A stretch of DNA of 64,000 bases, from NCBI GenBank assembly GCA_036520835.1, contig DATDIX010000324.1:41397-105396 (forward strand), in the 5' to 3' direction. Shown piece after piece: positions 35,298 through 44,021 of this stretch. The stretch's first letter is position 1; each line of letters starts with the position of its first letter. This DNA is from VBAT01 sp036520835. GTDB lineage: Bacteria > Bacteroidota > Bacteroidia > Chitinophagales > Chitinophagaceae. The notes under the pieces are model-generated. The model did not search any database. It had not been told where the DNA came from and saw only the letters and a list, made by a program, of their open reading frames with translations. Both the position numbers and the translations under genes were made by a program.

Positions 35298-37739
35298 TCA
35301 GTCGCTCGTTTTCAGGGATAAAAAGACGGGCAACAATCCTGTACTGTCTGCCCTTAATGTAATATTTCCCTTTTTTCCACTGGATTGAATAATGACCAAT
35401 GCCATTCCTTTCCAGCATTTCCTATTATGACTCTTTAAAGAGAGGGTGTCTGCCTGGTAACCGTTGTCAGTTCCGGCGATAATGCCTGCTCCTGAAACAG
35501 AGAATTTGATAAGATTGTCCGCATCCGGAACCAGGTTGCCATTTTTATCCAAAACTCTTACAGCGACGAACGAAAGATCTTTTCCATCTGCTTTTATTGC
35601 TTTTCTGTCTGCAACTAATTCGATCTTTGCAGGTTTGCCGGCAGTTTTGATCTGCCTGGTCAAAACGATTTTCCCATTTTTACGGGAAACAGCTTTTAAT
35701 ACACCTGGCTCAAATGGTACACGCCACACTACATGCAGTTCGTCATTCTCTTTCTTTCTGATACCTAATGATCTTCCGTTTAAAAATAATTCCACCTCAT
35801 CCGCATTATTATAATAAGCCCATACATCTACGACCTGCCCCACCTGCCAGTTCCAATGAGGGAAAATATGCAGGACAGGTTTAGTTATCCATTTACTTTG
35901 ATACATATAATACACATCTTTGGGAAAACCCGCCAGGTCAATGATGCCATAATACGAACTGCGGGCAGGCCAGGGATAAGGTACAGGCTCACCGAGGAAA
36001 TCAAAACCGCTCCATACAAAACATCCGGCAATGAAATCATGTTTGTTGACTGCCTGTAATGCTTGTTCATGCGTAGCTCCCCAATAAGCATATGCATGGT
36101 CGTAAGCGGAAACCGTCATATCCGGGTTGCCCTTTACAAAGGGCTGCTTTGAGTCAGGCGGCCAGATGCGCATACTGTCAGAAGGCTGGTCATACACTCC
36201 ACGGGTAGCCAATGCTGAAACGGTTTCGCTGGCCAGTATCTTTTGCCCGGGAAAACGGGATGGCAGGTCTTTATAATCATAGAGTTTATAGTTAAACCCC
36301 AGTACATCCAATACTCCCGATCGGTAAATAAAATTTTTATCCGGAAAATTTTCTGTCAGCGCATTGGTCACAGGTCTTGTCGTATCCAAAGCTTTTACTA
36401 TCGCCGTTAACTCTTTTGTAAGAGCAATGCCTGTACTGTCAAACTGTTCCCTGATCTCGTTACCAATACTCCACATAAATACAGAGGGATGGTTCCTGTC
36501 ACGCAATACCATCGCTTCAATATCCCTTTTATACCATTCTTTGAAGTCGAGGTGGTAATCATACCTGTTCTTTCGCTTCTGCCACATATCAAATGCTTCA
36601 TCCATGACCAGGAAACCCATTTCGTCACAGAGATCAAGAAACTCAGCAGCGGGAGGATTATGTGCCGTTCGGATGGCATTGCACCCCATTTCTTTTAATA
36701 TTTTCAATTGTCTTTTTGCTGCGGCTTTATTAAAAGCTGCCCCCAATGCACCTAAGTCATGGTGCATGCAAACGCCTTTTATTTTTAGTGGCTTGCCGTT
36801 GATAAAAAAACCTTTTTGAGCATCGAAGTTGAAAAAACGAATTCCGAAGCTGGTGGTAACATTATCCAGCAGTTCATTCCTGGTGCTTAATAGCTCAAGT
36901 TTTAATTTGTATAAATAGGGGCTTGTTGTACTCCATAAAACCGGGTGAGGGATTTTAATACTATAGTTTATCCCTCCGATCTCATTCACACTGCCAGCAT
37001 TATATGTTTGAGCAAAGATCGTTTTACCCTCTGCAGACAAAACTGAAACCCTGGCTTTATGCGCTAAGTAATGAGCTGAAACGGTTTCAATAACCCCGGA
37101 AACGTTAACAATAGCGGAGTCTTTACTTATAAAAGGAGTAGTAATAAATAATGATCCGTCATTAATATGATTTGCACCGGTGGCGATCAGCTTCACATTC
37201 CGATAGATTCCCGAGCCACTATACCATCGTGAATTGGGCTGCTGGCTATTATCCACTTTTACAACAATAATATTCTTCACCGGAGCCTGTTTTATATACT
37301 CAGTAATATCATACTGAAATGAAATATACCCGTTAGGTCGTTTACCGAGGTAATGCCCGTTTATCCATACTTCACTGTTACGATATACACCGTCAAATTC
37401 GATGCTTATATTTTTATTCTCCGATGATGCGGGCACTACAAATGTCTTGCGGTACCAACCGATCCCTCCCGGTAAGGCACCACCCTGGTTAGTGGCTGGA
37501 TATTCTTTTGAAAAATCACTTTCAATACTCCAATCATGCGGAAGATTCAGTGCCCGCCACTTTGCATCATCATAATCAGCCTTAATCGCAGTACTGTCAT
37601 TGCCCAAAAAGAATTTCCAGTTCTTATTGAAATCAATAACACTCCTCGGGGAGGATTGCGCATACGAAAGTTGTACAACTGCCAGCAAAAAAAGCGAGAT
37701 AAAGTATTTGAGCTGTTTCAAATTATAAAAGAGTTTCAT
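35298..37739 (-). CDS. GH2 family beta-glycosidase with C-terminal Ig-like domains
   Basis: A 813-residue exo-glycosidase. After the signal peptide (1-27) come a jelly-roll domain (about 35-185; WYRKTFVVP, GVYRNSEVWINGHYLG), an Ig-like domain, the TIM barrel (about 305-590) and two further sandwiches including a DUF4982-like and a bacterial Ig-like domain with a SVSGAGIIAGTDNG segment. FMWSIGNEIREQF supplies acid/base Glu428 and KILASETVSAL the nucleophile Glu505. IRTAHNPPAAEFLDLCDEMG is the typical beta-galactosidase segment. It overlaps the preceding GH78 gene by four bases (ATGA). Its stop is followed by the 181-bp control region of the SusCD unit. Confidence 0.93.
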   Translation of the reverse strand: MKLFYNLKQLKYFISLFLLAVVQLSYAQSSPRSVIDFNKNWKFFLGNDSTAIKADYDDAKWRALNLPHDWSIESDFSKEYPATNQGGALPGGIGWYRKTFVVPASSENKNISIEFDGVYRNSEVWINGHYLGKRPNGYISFQYDITEYIKQAPVKNIIVVKVDNSQQPNSRWYSGSGIYRNVKLIATGANHINDGSLFITTPFISKDSAIVNVSGVIETVSAHYLAHKARVSVLSAEGKTIFAQTYNAGSVNEIGGINYSIKIPHPVLWSTTSPYLYKLKLELLSTRNELLDNVTTSFGIRFFNFDAQKGFFINGKPLKIKGVCMHHDLGALGAAFNKAAAKRQLKILKEMGCNAIRTAHNPPAAEFLDLCDEMGFLVMDEAFDMWQKRKNRYDYHLDFKEWYKRDIEAMVLRDRNHPSVFMWSIGNEIREQFDSTGIALTKELTAIVKALDTTRPVTNALTENFPDKNFIYRSGVLDVLGFNYKLYDYKDLPSRFPGQKILASETVSALATRGVYDQPSDSMRIWPPDSKQPFVKGNPDMTVSAYDHAYAYWGATHEQALQAVNKHDFIAGCFVWSGFDFLGEPVPYPWPARSSYYGIIDLAGFPKDVYYMYQSKWITKPVLHIFPHWNWQVGQVVDVWAYYNNADEVELFLNGRSLGIRKKENDELHVVWRVPFEPGVLKAVSRKNGKIVLTRQIKTAGKPAKIELVADRKAIKADGKDLSFVAVRVLDKNGNLVPDADNLIKFSVSGAGIIAGTDNGYQADTLSLKSHNRKCWKGMALVIIQSSGKKGNITLRADSTGLLPVFLSLKTSD

Positions 37740-40417
37740 TTCAACTTTACAATATACTGGTAATTCCCCGACCCGGTCTTTACCGGTTTCTTACCGCCAG
37801 GTAAATAAATTTCTGCTGTTGTATTCGCCGGTATGGTCACATTCAGCACAAATGAGTCATTCGTTTTCGTCCAGCCTGTTTGTATTTTACCATAGGGAGA
37901 ATGGTAACCGGCGTTTGCATAAGTGATATCCCCAACCAGTTGCGGCCTGATCTCAATTTTTTTATAGGCCACTCCATCTTTCGCTTGTTTGATACCACAA
38001 AGCCCGGCATAGAACCATTCCATCAGGTGACCAAGCATAAAATGATTATTGGAAACAATCGTTAAACCCTGCCAGCTCTCTGTTAATGCGGTAGCCCCGT
38101 TTTTTAACTGGTACCCATAGCCAGGAACATCATCGCGGTTGTTCATATCAAATATCACATCGCTGCGGCCGGCATCTTCCAGTGCCCGCAACACATAACG
38201 GTAACCAATATCACCTGCCGTCAATGCATTGTTCCGGCCGCGGATATCTTTTATCAATGCGTTTGTCACTGCAGTTCTGTATTGTGGCTCCACCAAACCC
38301 ATGAACAGCGCCATAGCATTGGCTGCCTGGCTGGCAGAATCATACTGCAATTTTTGTTGATCAAAAAAATGCTGGTTGAATGATCTTTTAACATCAGCAG
38401 CCTGTTGCGTAAATATGCTTACATCACCAGGCTTGTTCAGCAATTTTGCTACCTGCATCATGATCGTAAGGTCATAATAATAAGTGGCGGTGCCGGTAAT
38501 GCCCATCTTCGTCATTTGGGAAACACCGGGACGTGTAGGCCCGATATCATACCAGTCGCCCAGCCCATGTGATAAAATATTATCCTTCGCTCTATTCTTT
38601 AAATACATGATATAGCCCTTCATCATGCTATACGATTCCATCAGTGTTTGTTTATCACCATACCATTGATAATTATACCAGGGCAAAATGATAGCAGCAC
38701 TTCCCCATTCCGGCGATTCATCAAAGGGTGCGGTGAAGCTGGTGAACTCCGGTGCTATCTCCGGTATCTTACCATCAGGATATTGTGCATGCATCATGTC
38801 AATGATCATCTTCCTGTTGAGGAGTGCAATATCATAACCATAATGAACAGAACTACCCATCAGGTATAATTGTTCCAGCCAGCCCAATTTTTCACGATGC
38901 GGACAATCTGTGAACAAACTAACCGTATTACTTTTAATGGCCCAGTCGATCAGCCTGTTGGTTTTATTGAACAGCTCATTCGAGCAATTGAAGGAACCCA
39001 TGGTCTGTGCCGCATTACGTATATGCAAACCTTCAATATTCAGCACTTCAGGCTTTTTTTGCAGGCTGTCCTTGGGGATACAGTTCACCTGCAGATAGCG
39101 AAACCCATAATAAGTAAACTGTGGTTGCCATGTTTCATTTCCCTCTCCTTTTAATATATAAGTAAAATAAGAAGGACTGCCCGTAGCTCTTTGATTAGCG
39201 CTGCCATCATCATTAATTAATTCTGCAGGGAATATCCTGACAGTATCCCCTTTGCTTCCTTTCACAGTGACAGAAGGAATACCGGAAAAATTCTGACCGA
39301 GGTCATAAACCCATGACCCGGAAGATAGTTGTGATTTTTTTGCGACACTGAACTTCTCCATCACTTTGACCGGGTCGGCCATCTGGGAGTTGAGAATGGC
39401 AGGGCCGTCGGTAATAATAACGTTCCTCCATTTACTATCATCAAAAGATGAGGTATTCCATCCTGACTGTTCCAGGTTAGCGTCATAATCTTCCCCCCCG
39501 AATATGCTGGAATAGATAATGGGTGACGATACGGTCTTCCAGCTTTCATCGCTGATAATACTTTCCGTGGTACCATCCGTATATTCAATGATCGTACGCA
39601 ATATCATTTTGGGCATTCCGTAAGCTCCTGTCATCTTTCGATAGCGCTGGCCGGGTATATAATAAAACCCGTTGCCGAGCATTACGCCAATGGTATTGTT
39701 GCCCTGTTTCAATTTATCCGTTATATCAAATGTTATATATAATGCATGCTTGCTGTAGTTCGTCCACCCGGGATCGAGGAAATGATCACCAACTTTATTA
39801 CCATTTATACTCAGCTCAAATTGTCCCAAGCCACAGACAAAGGCTGTAGCATTTTTGATCTCCTTACGAACCGAAAAATTCTTTCGCAACATTGGCAACA
39901 GATTTCTTCTTGTCCCCCATGCTCTTTTCCCGTTCAGGTGCATGTGGGGAACAATGATCATTGTATCATTAATTTCTTCATACCCGATCCACTTGGCCCC
40001 GCTCCAGTCCTTCATGGCCAGCAGCCCCATCTGCCAGGATGCATCATCGCTCCAGGATGAAATATTTCCTTTATTATCCCATACCATCACTTTCCAGAAA
40101 TATTTTTTGGCAGGCAAAAGAACTTTACCATTATAAGTAACTTGTATTGACGCACCCGATAGGATCTTTTTTGAATCCCATATATTGCCGGTATTCTTTT
40201 TTAATAAAGCAGGATCATCAGCTACCAATACACGATAAGCCATTTGCATTATATTTTGCTGCATTGATCGTAGCTCCCAGCTGAATTTTGGTTTTGCAAT
40301 ATCTACACCAATTGGATCTTGTTTATACTCGCAGCGGAGATTTGCTACTGTCAGTTTTTGTGCATAAATAGACAAGGCAAGCACAGTTAAACATAAATAA
40401 CTAAGCAATCGTTTCAT
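37736..40417 (-). CDS. Alpha-L-rhamnosidase, GH78 (variant active-site motif)
   Basis: A 893-residue exported GH78 enzyme (signal peptide 1-19) with fibronectin-like, rhamnosidase-N (LGNGFYYIPGQRY, 247-259), sandwich (YDLGQNFSGIP) and (alpha/alpha)6 domains. The catalytic segment reads DCPHREKLGWLEQ (504-516), giving Glu509 and a Glu (515) where the other GH78 enzyme of this locus has Asp in the ERxxWxGD version. Both versions are known within GH78, so this is probably active but may prefer another rhamnose linkage. LTESWQGLTIVSNNHFMLGH is the conserved late segment. It follows the malectin/GH2 gene by 33 bp and overlaps the next GH2 gene by four bases. Confidence 0.92.
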   Translation of the reverse strand: MKRLLSYLCLTVLALSIYAQKLTVANLRCEYKQDPIGVDIAKPKFSWELRSMQQNIMQMAYRVLVADDPALLKKNTGNIWDSKKILSGASIQVTYNGKVLLPAKKYFWKVMVWDNKGNISSWSDDASWQMGLLAMKDWSGAKWIGYEEINDTMIIVPHMHLNGKRAWGTRRNLLPMLRKNFSVRKEIKNATAFVCGLGQFELSINGNKVGDHFLDPGWTNYSKHALYITFDITDKLKQGNNTIGVMLGNGFYYIPGQRYRKMTGAYGMPKMILRTIIEYTDGTTESIISDESWKTVSSPIIYSSIFGGEDYDANLEQSGWNTSSFDDSKWRNVIITDGPAILNSQMADPVKVMEKFSVAKKSQLSSGSWVYDLGQNFSGIPSVTVKGSKGDTVRIFPAELINDDGSANQRATGSPSYFTYILKGEGNETWQPQFTYYGFRYLQVNCIPKDSLQKKPEVLNIEGLHIRNAAQTMGSFNCSNELFNKTNRLIDWAIKSNTVSLFTDCPHREKLGWLEQLYLMGSSVHYGYDIALLNRKMIIDMMHAQYPDGKIPEIAPEFTSFTAPFDESPEWGSAAIILPWYNYQWYGDKQTLMESYSMMKGYIMYLKNRAKDNILSHGLGDWYDIGPTRPGVSQMTKMGITGTATYYYDLTIMMQVAKLLNKPGDVSIFTQQAADVKRSFNQHFFDQQKLQYDSASQAANAMALFMGLVEPQYRTAVTNALIKDIRGRNNALTAGDIGYRYVLRALEDAGRSDVIFDMNNRDDVPGYGYQLKNGATALTESWQGLTIVSNNHFMLGHLMEWFYAGLCGIKQAKDGVAYKKIEIRPQLVGDITYANAGYHSPYGKIQTGWTKTNDSFVLNVTIPANTTAEIYLPGGKKPVKTGSGNYQYIVKLK

Positions 40418-40450
40418 TAATACTTCTATTTAATATCACGGTCAAAACCA

Positions 40451-43400
40451 TTACTGAATATCTATTCCGGAAACAGCCAGACCCGCTGCATCAGCAGTTA
40501 TCAATTTGACTATATAATTCCCTGCATTGATCATATTACCTGTGTTAACCGTAAACTGGTTCCATTTACCGGATCGTGTAAATGTAAACCCAACCGGCAG
40601 ATCCAGCATCATGCTGTTCCCTGCTCCGATCAGCTGCAGCTTTCCTTTCAGTTCATTTTCCATCGGCCAGTAATATTTTACTGTAATAGAATAAATATCT
40701 GCCACCCCGGTTTGAACAGGATACTCAATGCTCACGGTATTATTTTCTTTAACAGATGCGCAATCGCGGCCATTGACCATTTCCTTACTAACTCCCTCAC
40801 TTATTTTTACCACATTGTTTTTATACTGTGTCACAGGTTTCAGATCGTAAGCCGGCTGCATATTGCTGAAGGGCTGAGTGATCACTATGCAACCCGGATG
40901 AAGGTCCAGTTGCACATTTTCATTCTTATCATACAGTTTCCGATACACGGTATAATAAGTGCCCCCGTTCTCATCTGTAACGATCTCTGTTCCGGTATTT
41001 TCAAATTTGCTGACAGATTGTGGCGTTTCAGCAGATTTTAAACAAGCCACAAAAACATTCGTGGCCTCTTTTGCCATAAAACTGATTCTCCGGGCATCTC
41101 TTTTATTTCTGAAACGGATCCAGTCCGCCCCATACAAGTTTGAGGGAAGTGAGTAAAACAGTATCTCTTCTTCCATGTATTGTTTATCCCCTATATCAAG
41201 CCAGGATCTGAATTCATATTCATAAACAGGTCTGCCGGTATTTGTTACGCGGGATTCATTAATATCTTTTTTTAACGTAGCAATAGCTATAGCGGATATT
41301 ACGGCCTGCCCGGCTTTGGTTTCAGGAAACGCAATGACCATTTTGCCCCCGGTAATATTTACTTTGACAGTTTTCTTTATTGCCTTGTTTGTTCCTGCTT
41401 CCCGCCATATATCAAGGTCGTTTAAAACGATCTTGTTGTTTATCGCTACATCAAACAGGCGCATACCGTTGCAATCCATTCCACCGCCAATACCCAGCCA
41501 GGGTTCAATAAAATACAATTCCACCATATACGCTCCGTCTGGTAGCAGGAATTCATACTGTAGTTTATTTTTTCCGTAGCGGAAAGACTGAAACAACTTT
41601 CCATCTTTTGTATTCCTTATGGGGGAAAAAGTTCGCCGCTGACTGGCGAAATGAGCAGGCATTCCCGGAAATTCGTTTGTCCATGATGAGGAACCGTGAA
41701 TAGTGAGTGGTGAGTGGTGAGTGGTAAGTCGCCGATTATCTGAACCTTCACTATTGTCTTGAAGAACCCGGTCTGCTGACCAAAGATTTCCATTTATATC
41801 CTTGTAATCCGGGCCACCACAATTGATACGGTAAATATATTTGTAGCCGCTTTGTGGTTTTGTTATGCCGGTATTTTTTGAATATAGCCGGTTGAATTGA
41901 GGCGATTGCGGTAAATGGTTCAGGATAATTGTATCACGGGCGACTGCTTTCCTGTTTACATAGCCCACTGCATACAATACATTATACTGAATGTTTACAT
42001 TGTCCCAATGAAAATGAGTACCGGTTCCATTTCTTTTTTGCCTGCCTAGCGGAGAGGCATTTACATCATTGAATAATTCCACTTCATCACAATTGGAATA
42101 GACATAGATACTGTCTTTAATGCCGGGTTTCATCCAGCGGTTGGGCCAGGTATGTGAAACAATGTATACCATCGGCTCTTTTTCTTTCGGGGCGTAATTG
42201 CTCCGGAACATATAGAACACATCCAATGGTTCTTCCCATGGTGTCAACAAACCTTTATAATTCACCGGGCCTATCCTGTCTAATTCTCTCAGCCCTTCAC
42301 CACCCTGTACACGACCAGGGTTATCATGTGAAGTCAATAACCAGAAGAATTGCCCGGCGCTGCTGTCTTTGACAGATTCCGCCAATCTTATCTTTTGTTC
42401 CATCAATTGTGTCATCCGGTCTTCACTTAAAATTCCATTCTGAACAAAACCACCTTCCGTATGCAGGTCAAGCGTACGCCATGCACCATACTCACCGATC
42501 AATACCTGTTTCTTTACATCATCCGCATAAGTATCAGGATTGCCCCCATAGGTACCTGTCCAGTTTTGCGGCACATCCCAGTCGGTGCCTTCGCCTCCAT
42601 TGCAGGTAGTTACTAAACGTTGTGATGATGCCGTGGGATCGAGTGAACGGATAAGTGCGGTACACTCTTCAGCAAACTCTTTGGGTAGCTTGCTTTCATT
42701 TTGCAGGCCCCATAAAATAACGGAAGGATCGTTACGTCTTTCTATCACCCATTCCTTCAATAATCGTTTGAAATTATCCCTGAATTCTTTGGTATCGTAC
42801 CACACATGCGCTGATAATTGTGTCCACCAGAGAATGCCTTTCTCATTACATAATTTTCCGTACAATAAATTATGCGGCTGGTGCCCGTCACGGAATGCAT
42901 TAAAGCCTGCCATCCTCAGCCAGTTCATTCTTGAAACTATTTGTTCTTTGCTGAAAGCATGACTTCCTCCAATCAAATGTTCATACTCCGCTACGCCATT
43001 GATAAAAACAGGTTTGCCATTTACAAAAAATTGGTTAGTTGGGTTCTTCCAGTTAATGGTCCTGAAGCCAAAATCGGTTTCTGTTTTGTCAACAATGCGA
43101 TTGCCTTCCTTAATAAAAGAAATTATTTTATACAGGTAAGGGTTCCCTGTTGACCATAACTCCGGTTTATTAACCTGTATATTCTTTTGCAAAAAGGTAA
43201 GGGAATCGCCTGGCCCCAGGGATTGAAAAGAAGATGCTTCCGCCACTATCCTGCCTTTGATATCCACCAGTTGATTGACAATGATAATATTCCTGTTTTT
43301 CCTTGAATAATTTTTGATCGTGTTATTTACAGACAAAGCCGCATGCTCATCCTTTATATCGGCCCATGCATGCACTCCGAAAGGTTCAATCCGTATATCA

Positions 43401-43963
43401 TTTGTAATGATCAAATGCACGGGACGAAATATCCCCATGGGTTGCGAGCCTTCAGAGAAACCACGTTCTTCCGAGCAGCCCCCACAAACCCAGGGAAGGT
43501 CTTTGATATTGGGAGGATGATCTGCTTCTACAGCCAGTACATTCGGCTTGCCTGTTACTATATAGTCTGTTATATCAATGGTAAAAGAGGTACGGCCTCC
43601 CGCATGTTCCCCTGCTTTTTTATAATTGAGATGAACAGTCGCATAAGATCCCACTCCTTCAAAAAACAAAAAATATCTTTTATCCGGCGGTTTGGAAGGA
43701 ATAGAAAAAGTCCTTGCATACTTTGCTTCGCCATGTTTATTACCGTGTACCAACCTGCGATAGCCATGATAGTCATCCCAATTATGTGGCAGATTTACAT
43801 GGGTCCATGTTCTGAAGCTTGTGTCTGTTTCAAAATGATCTGAGTAAATATCTTTTGCAACAGTCCGCCAGTTCTCATTAAGAGAAATATCCTGCCGGAT
43901 GCTTTGTCCTGATAATTGGGGCAGCCAATACCCAATGGCCAAAAGAATCGCCAATGATTTCAT
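40451..43963 (-). CDS. Large GH2-like glycosidase with malectin-type carbohydrate-binding domain
   Basis: A 1170-residue secreted enzyme, starting at ATG 43961-43963 (MKSLAILLAIGYWLPQLSGQ). A longer frame to 44047 would translate a tandem repeat and is rejected. Jelly-roll (about 25-185), Ig-like and TIM-barrel domains are GH2-like; ILWGLQNESKLP contains the probable acid/base Glu423 and VLIGEYGAWR the probable nucleophile Glu491. From about residue 710 a malectin-like domain starts (YRINCGGPDYKDINGN), and a further sandwich closes the protein. A dispersed repeat is translated within the malectin domain (743-757, RRLTTHHSPLTIHG), an obvious insertion. Substrate is unknown, probably a pectin side-chain beta-glycoside. 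Confidence 0.88.
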   Translation of the reverse strand: MKSLAILLAIGYWLPQLSGQSIRQDISLNENWRTVAKDIYSDHFETDTSFRTWTHVNLPHNWDDYHGYRRLVHGNKHGEAKYARTFSIPSKPPDKRYFLFFEGVGSYATVHLNYKKAGEHAGGRTSFTIDITDYIVTGKPNVLAVEADHPPNIKDLPWVCGGCSEERGFSEGSQPMGIFRPVHLIITNDIRIEPFGVHAWADIKDEHAALSVNNTIKNYSRKNRNIIIVNQLVDIKGRIVAEASSFQSLGPGDSLTFLQKNIQVNKPELWSTGNPYLYKIISFIKEGNRIVDKTETDFGFRTINWKNPTNQFFVNGKPVFINGVAEYEHLIGGSHAFSKEQIVSRMNWLRMAGFNAFRDGHQPHNLLYGKLCNEKGILWWTQLSAHVWYDTKEFRDNFKRLLKEWVIERRNDPSVILWGLQNESKLPKEFAEECTALIRSLDPTASSQRLVTTCNGGEGTDWDVPQNWTGTYGGNPDTYADDVKKQVLIGEYGAWRTLDLHTEGGFVQNGILSEDRMTQLMEQKIRLAESVKDSSAGQFFWLLTSHDNPGRVQGGEGLRELDRIGPVNYKGLLTPWEEPLDVFYMFRSNYAPKEKEPMVYIVSHTWPNRWMKPGIKDSIYVYSNCDEVELFNDVNASPLGRQKRNGTGTHFHWDNVNIQYNVLYAVGYVNRKAVARDTIILNHLPQSPQFNRLYSKNTGITKPQSGYKYIYRINCGGPDYKDINGNLWSADRVLQDNSEGSDNRRLTTHHSPLTIHGSSSWTNEFPGMPAHFASQRRTFSPIRNTKDGKLFQSFRYGKNKLQYEFLLPDGAYMVELYFIEPWLGIGGGMDCNGMRLFDVAINNKIVLNDLDIWREAGTNKAIKKTVKVNITGGKMVIAFPETKAGQAVISAIAIATLKKDINESRVTNTGRPVYEYEFRSWLDIGDKQYMEEEILFYSLPSNLYGADWIRFRNKRDARRISFMAKEATNVFVACLKSAETPQSVSKFENTGTEIVTDENGGTYYTVYRKLYDKNENVQLDLHPGCIVITQPFSNMQPAYDLKPVTQYKNNVVKISEGVSKEMVNGRDCASVKENNTVSIEYPVQTGVADIYSITVKYYWPMENELKGKLQLIGAGNSMMLDLPVGFTFTRSGKWNQFTVNTGNMINAGNYIVKLITADAAGLAVSGIDIQ
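41695..41729. repeat. Dispersed ATTCACCACTCAC repeat inside the malectin-domain coding region
   Basis: Read on the minus strand this is a run of CACTCAC units ending in CTATTCAC. It is the same low-complexity element as at 55515-55546 and 61365-61393. Here it lies in frame inside a gene without breaking it and encodes a Ser/Thr/His-rich loop. Confidence 0.65.
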
Positions 43964-43983
43964 GCAAAAAGCCGGAAAGACCC

Positions 43984-44010
43984 TTTGCGTGTTTGCGTCA
44001 TTGCGTGAAA
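43984..44010. repeat. Three 8-bp TTGCGT tandem units between GH95 and GH2 genes
   Basis: TTGCGT occurs at 43985, 43993 and 44001, an exact 8-bp period, in the 58-bp gap between the GH95 stop (44022) and the chosen GH2 start (43963). Read in frame it would yield an RNDANTQR peptide, which explains a false N-terminal extension of the GH2 gene. Confidence 0.6.
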
Positions 44011-44021
44011 AAAAAACTGTC

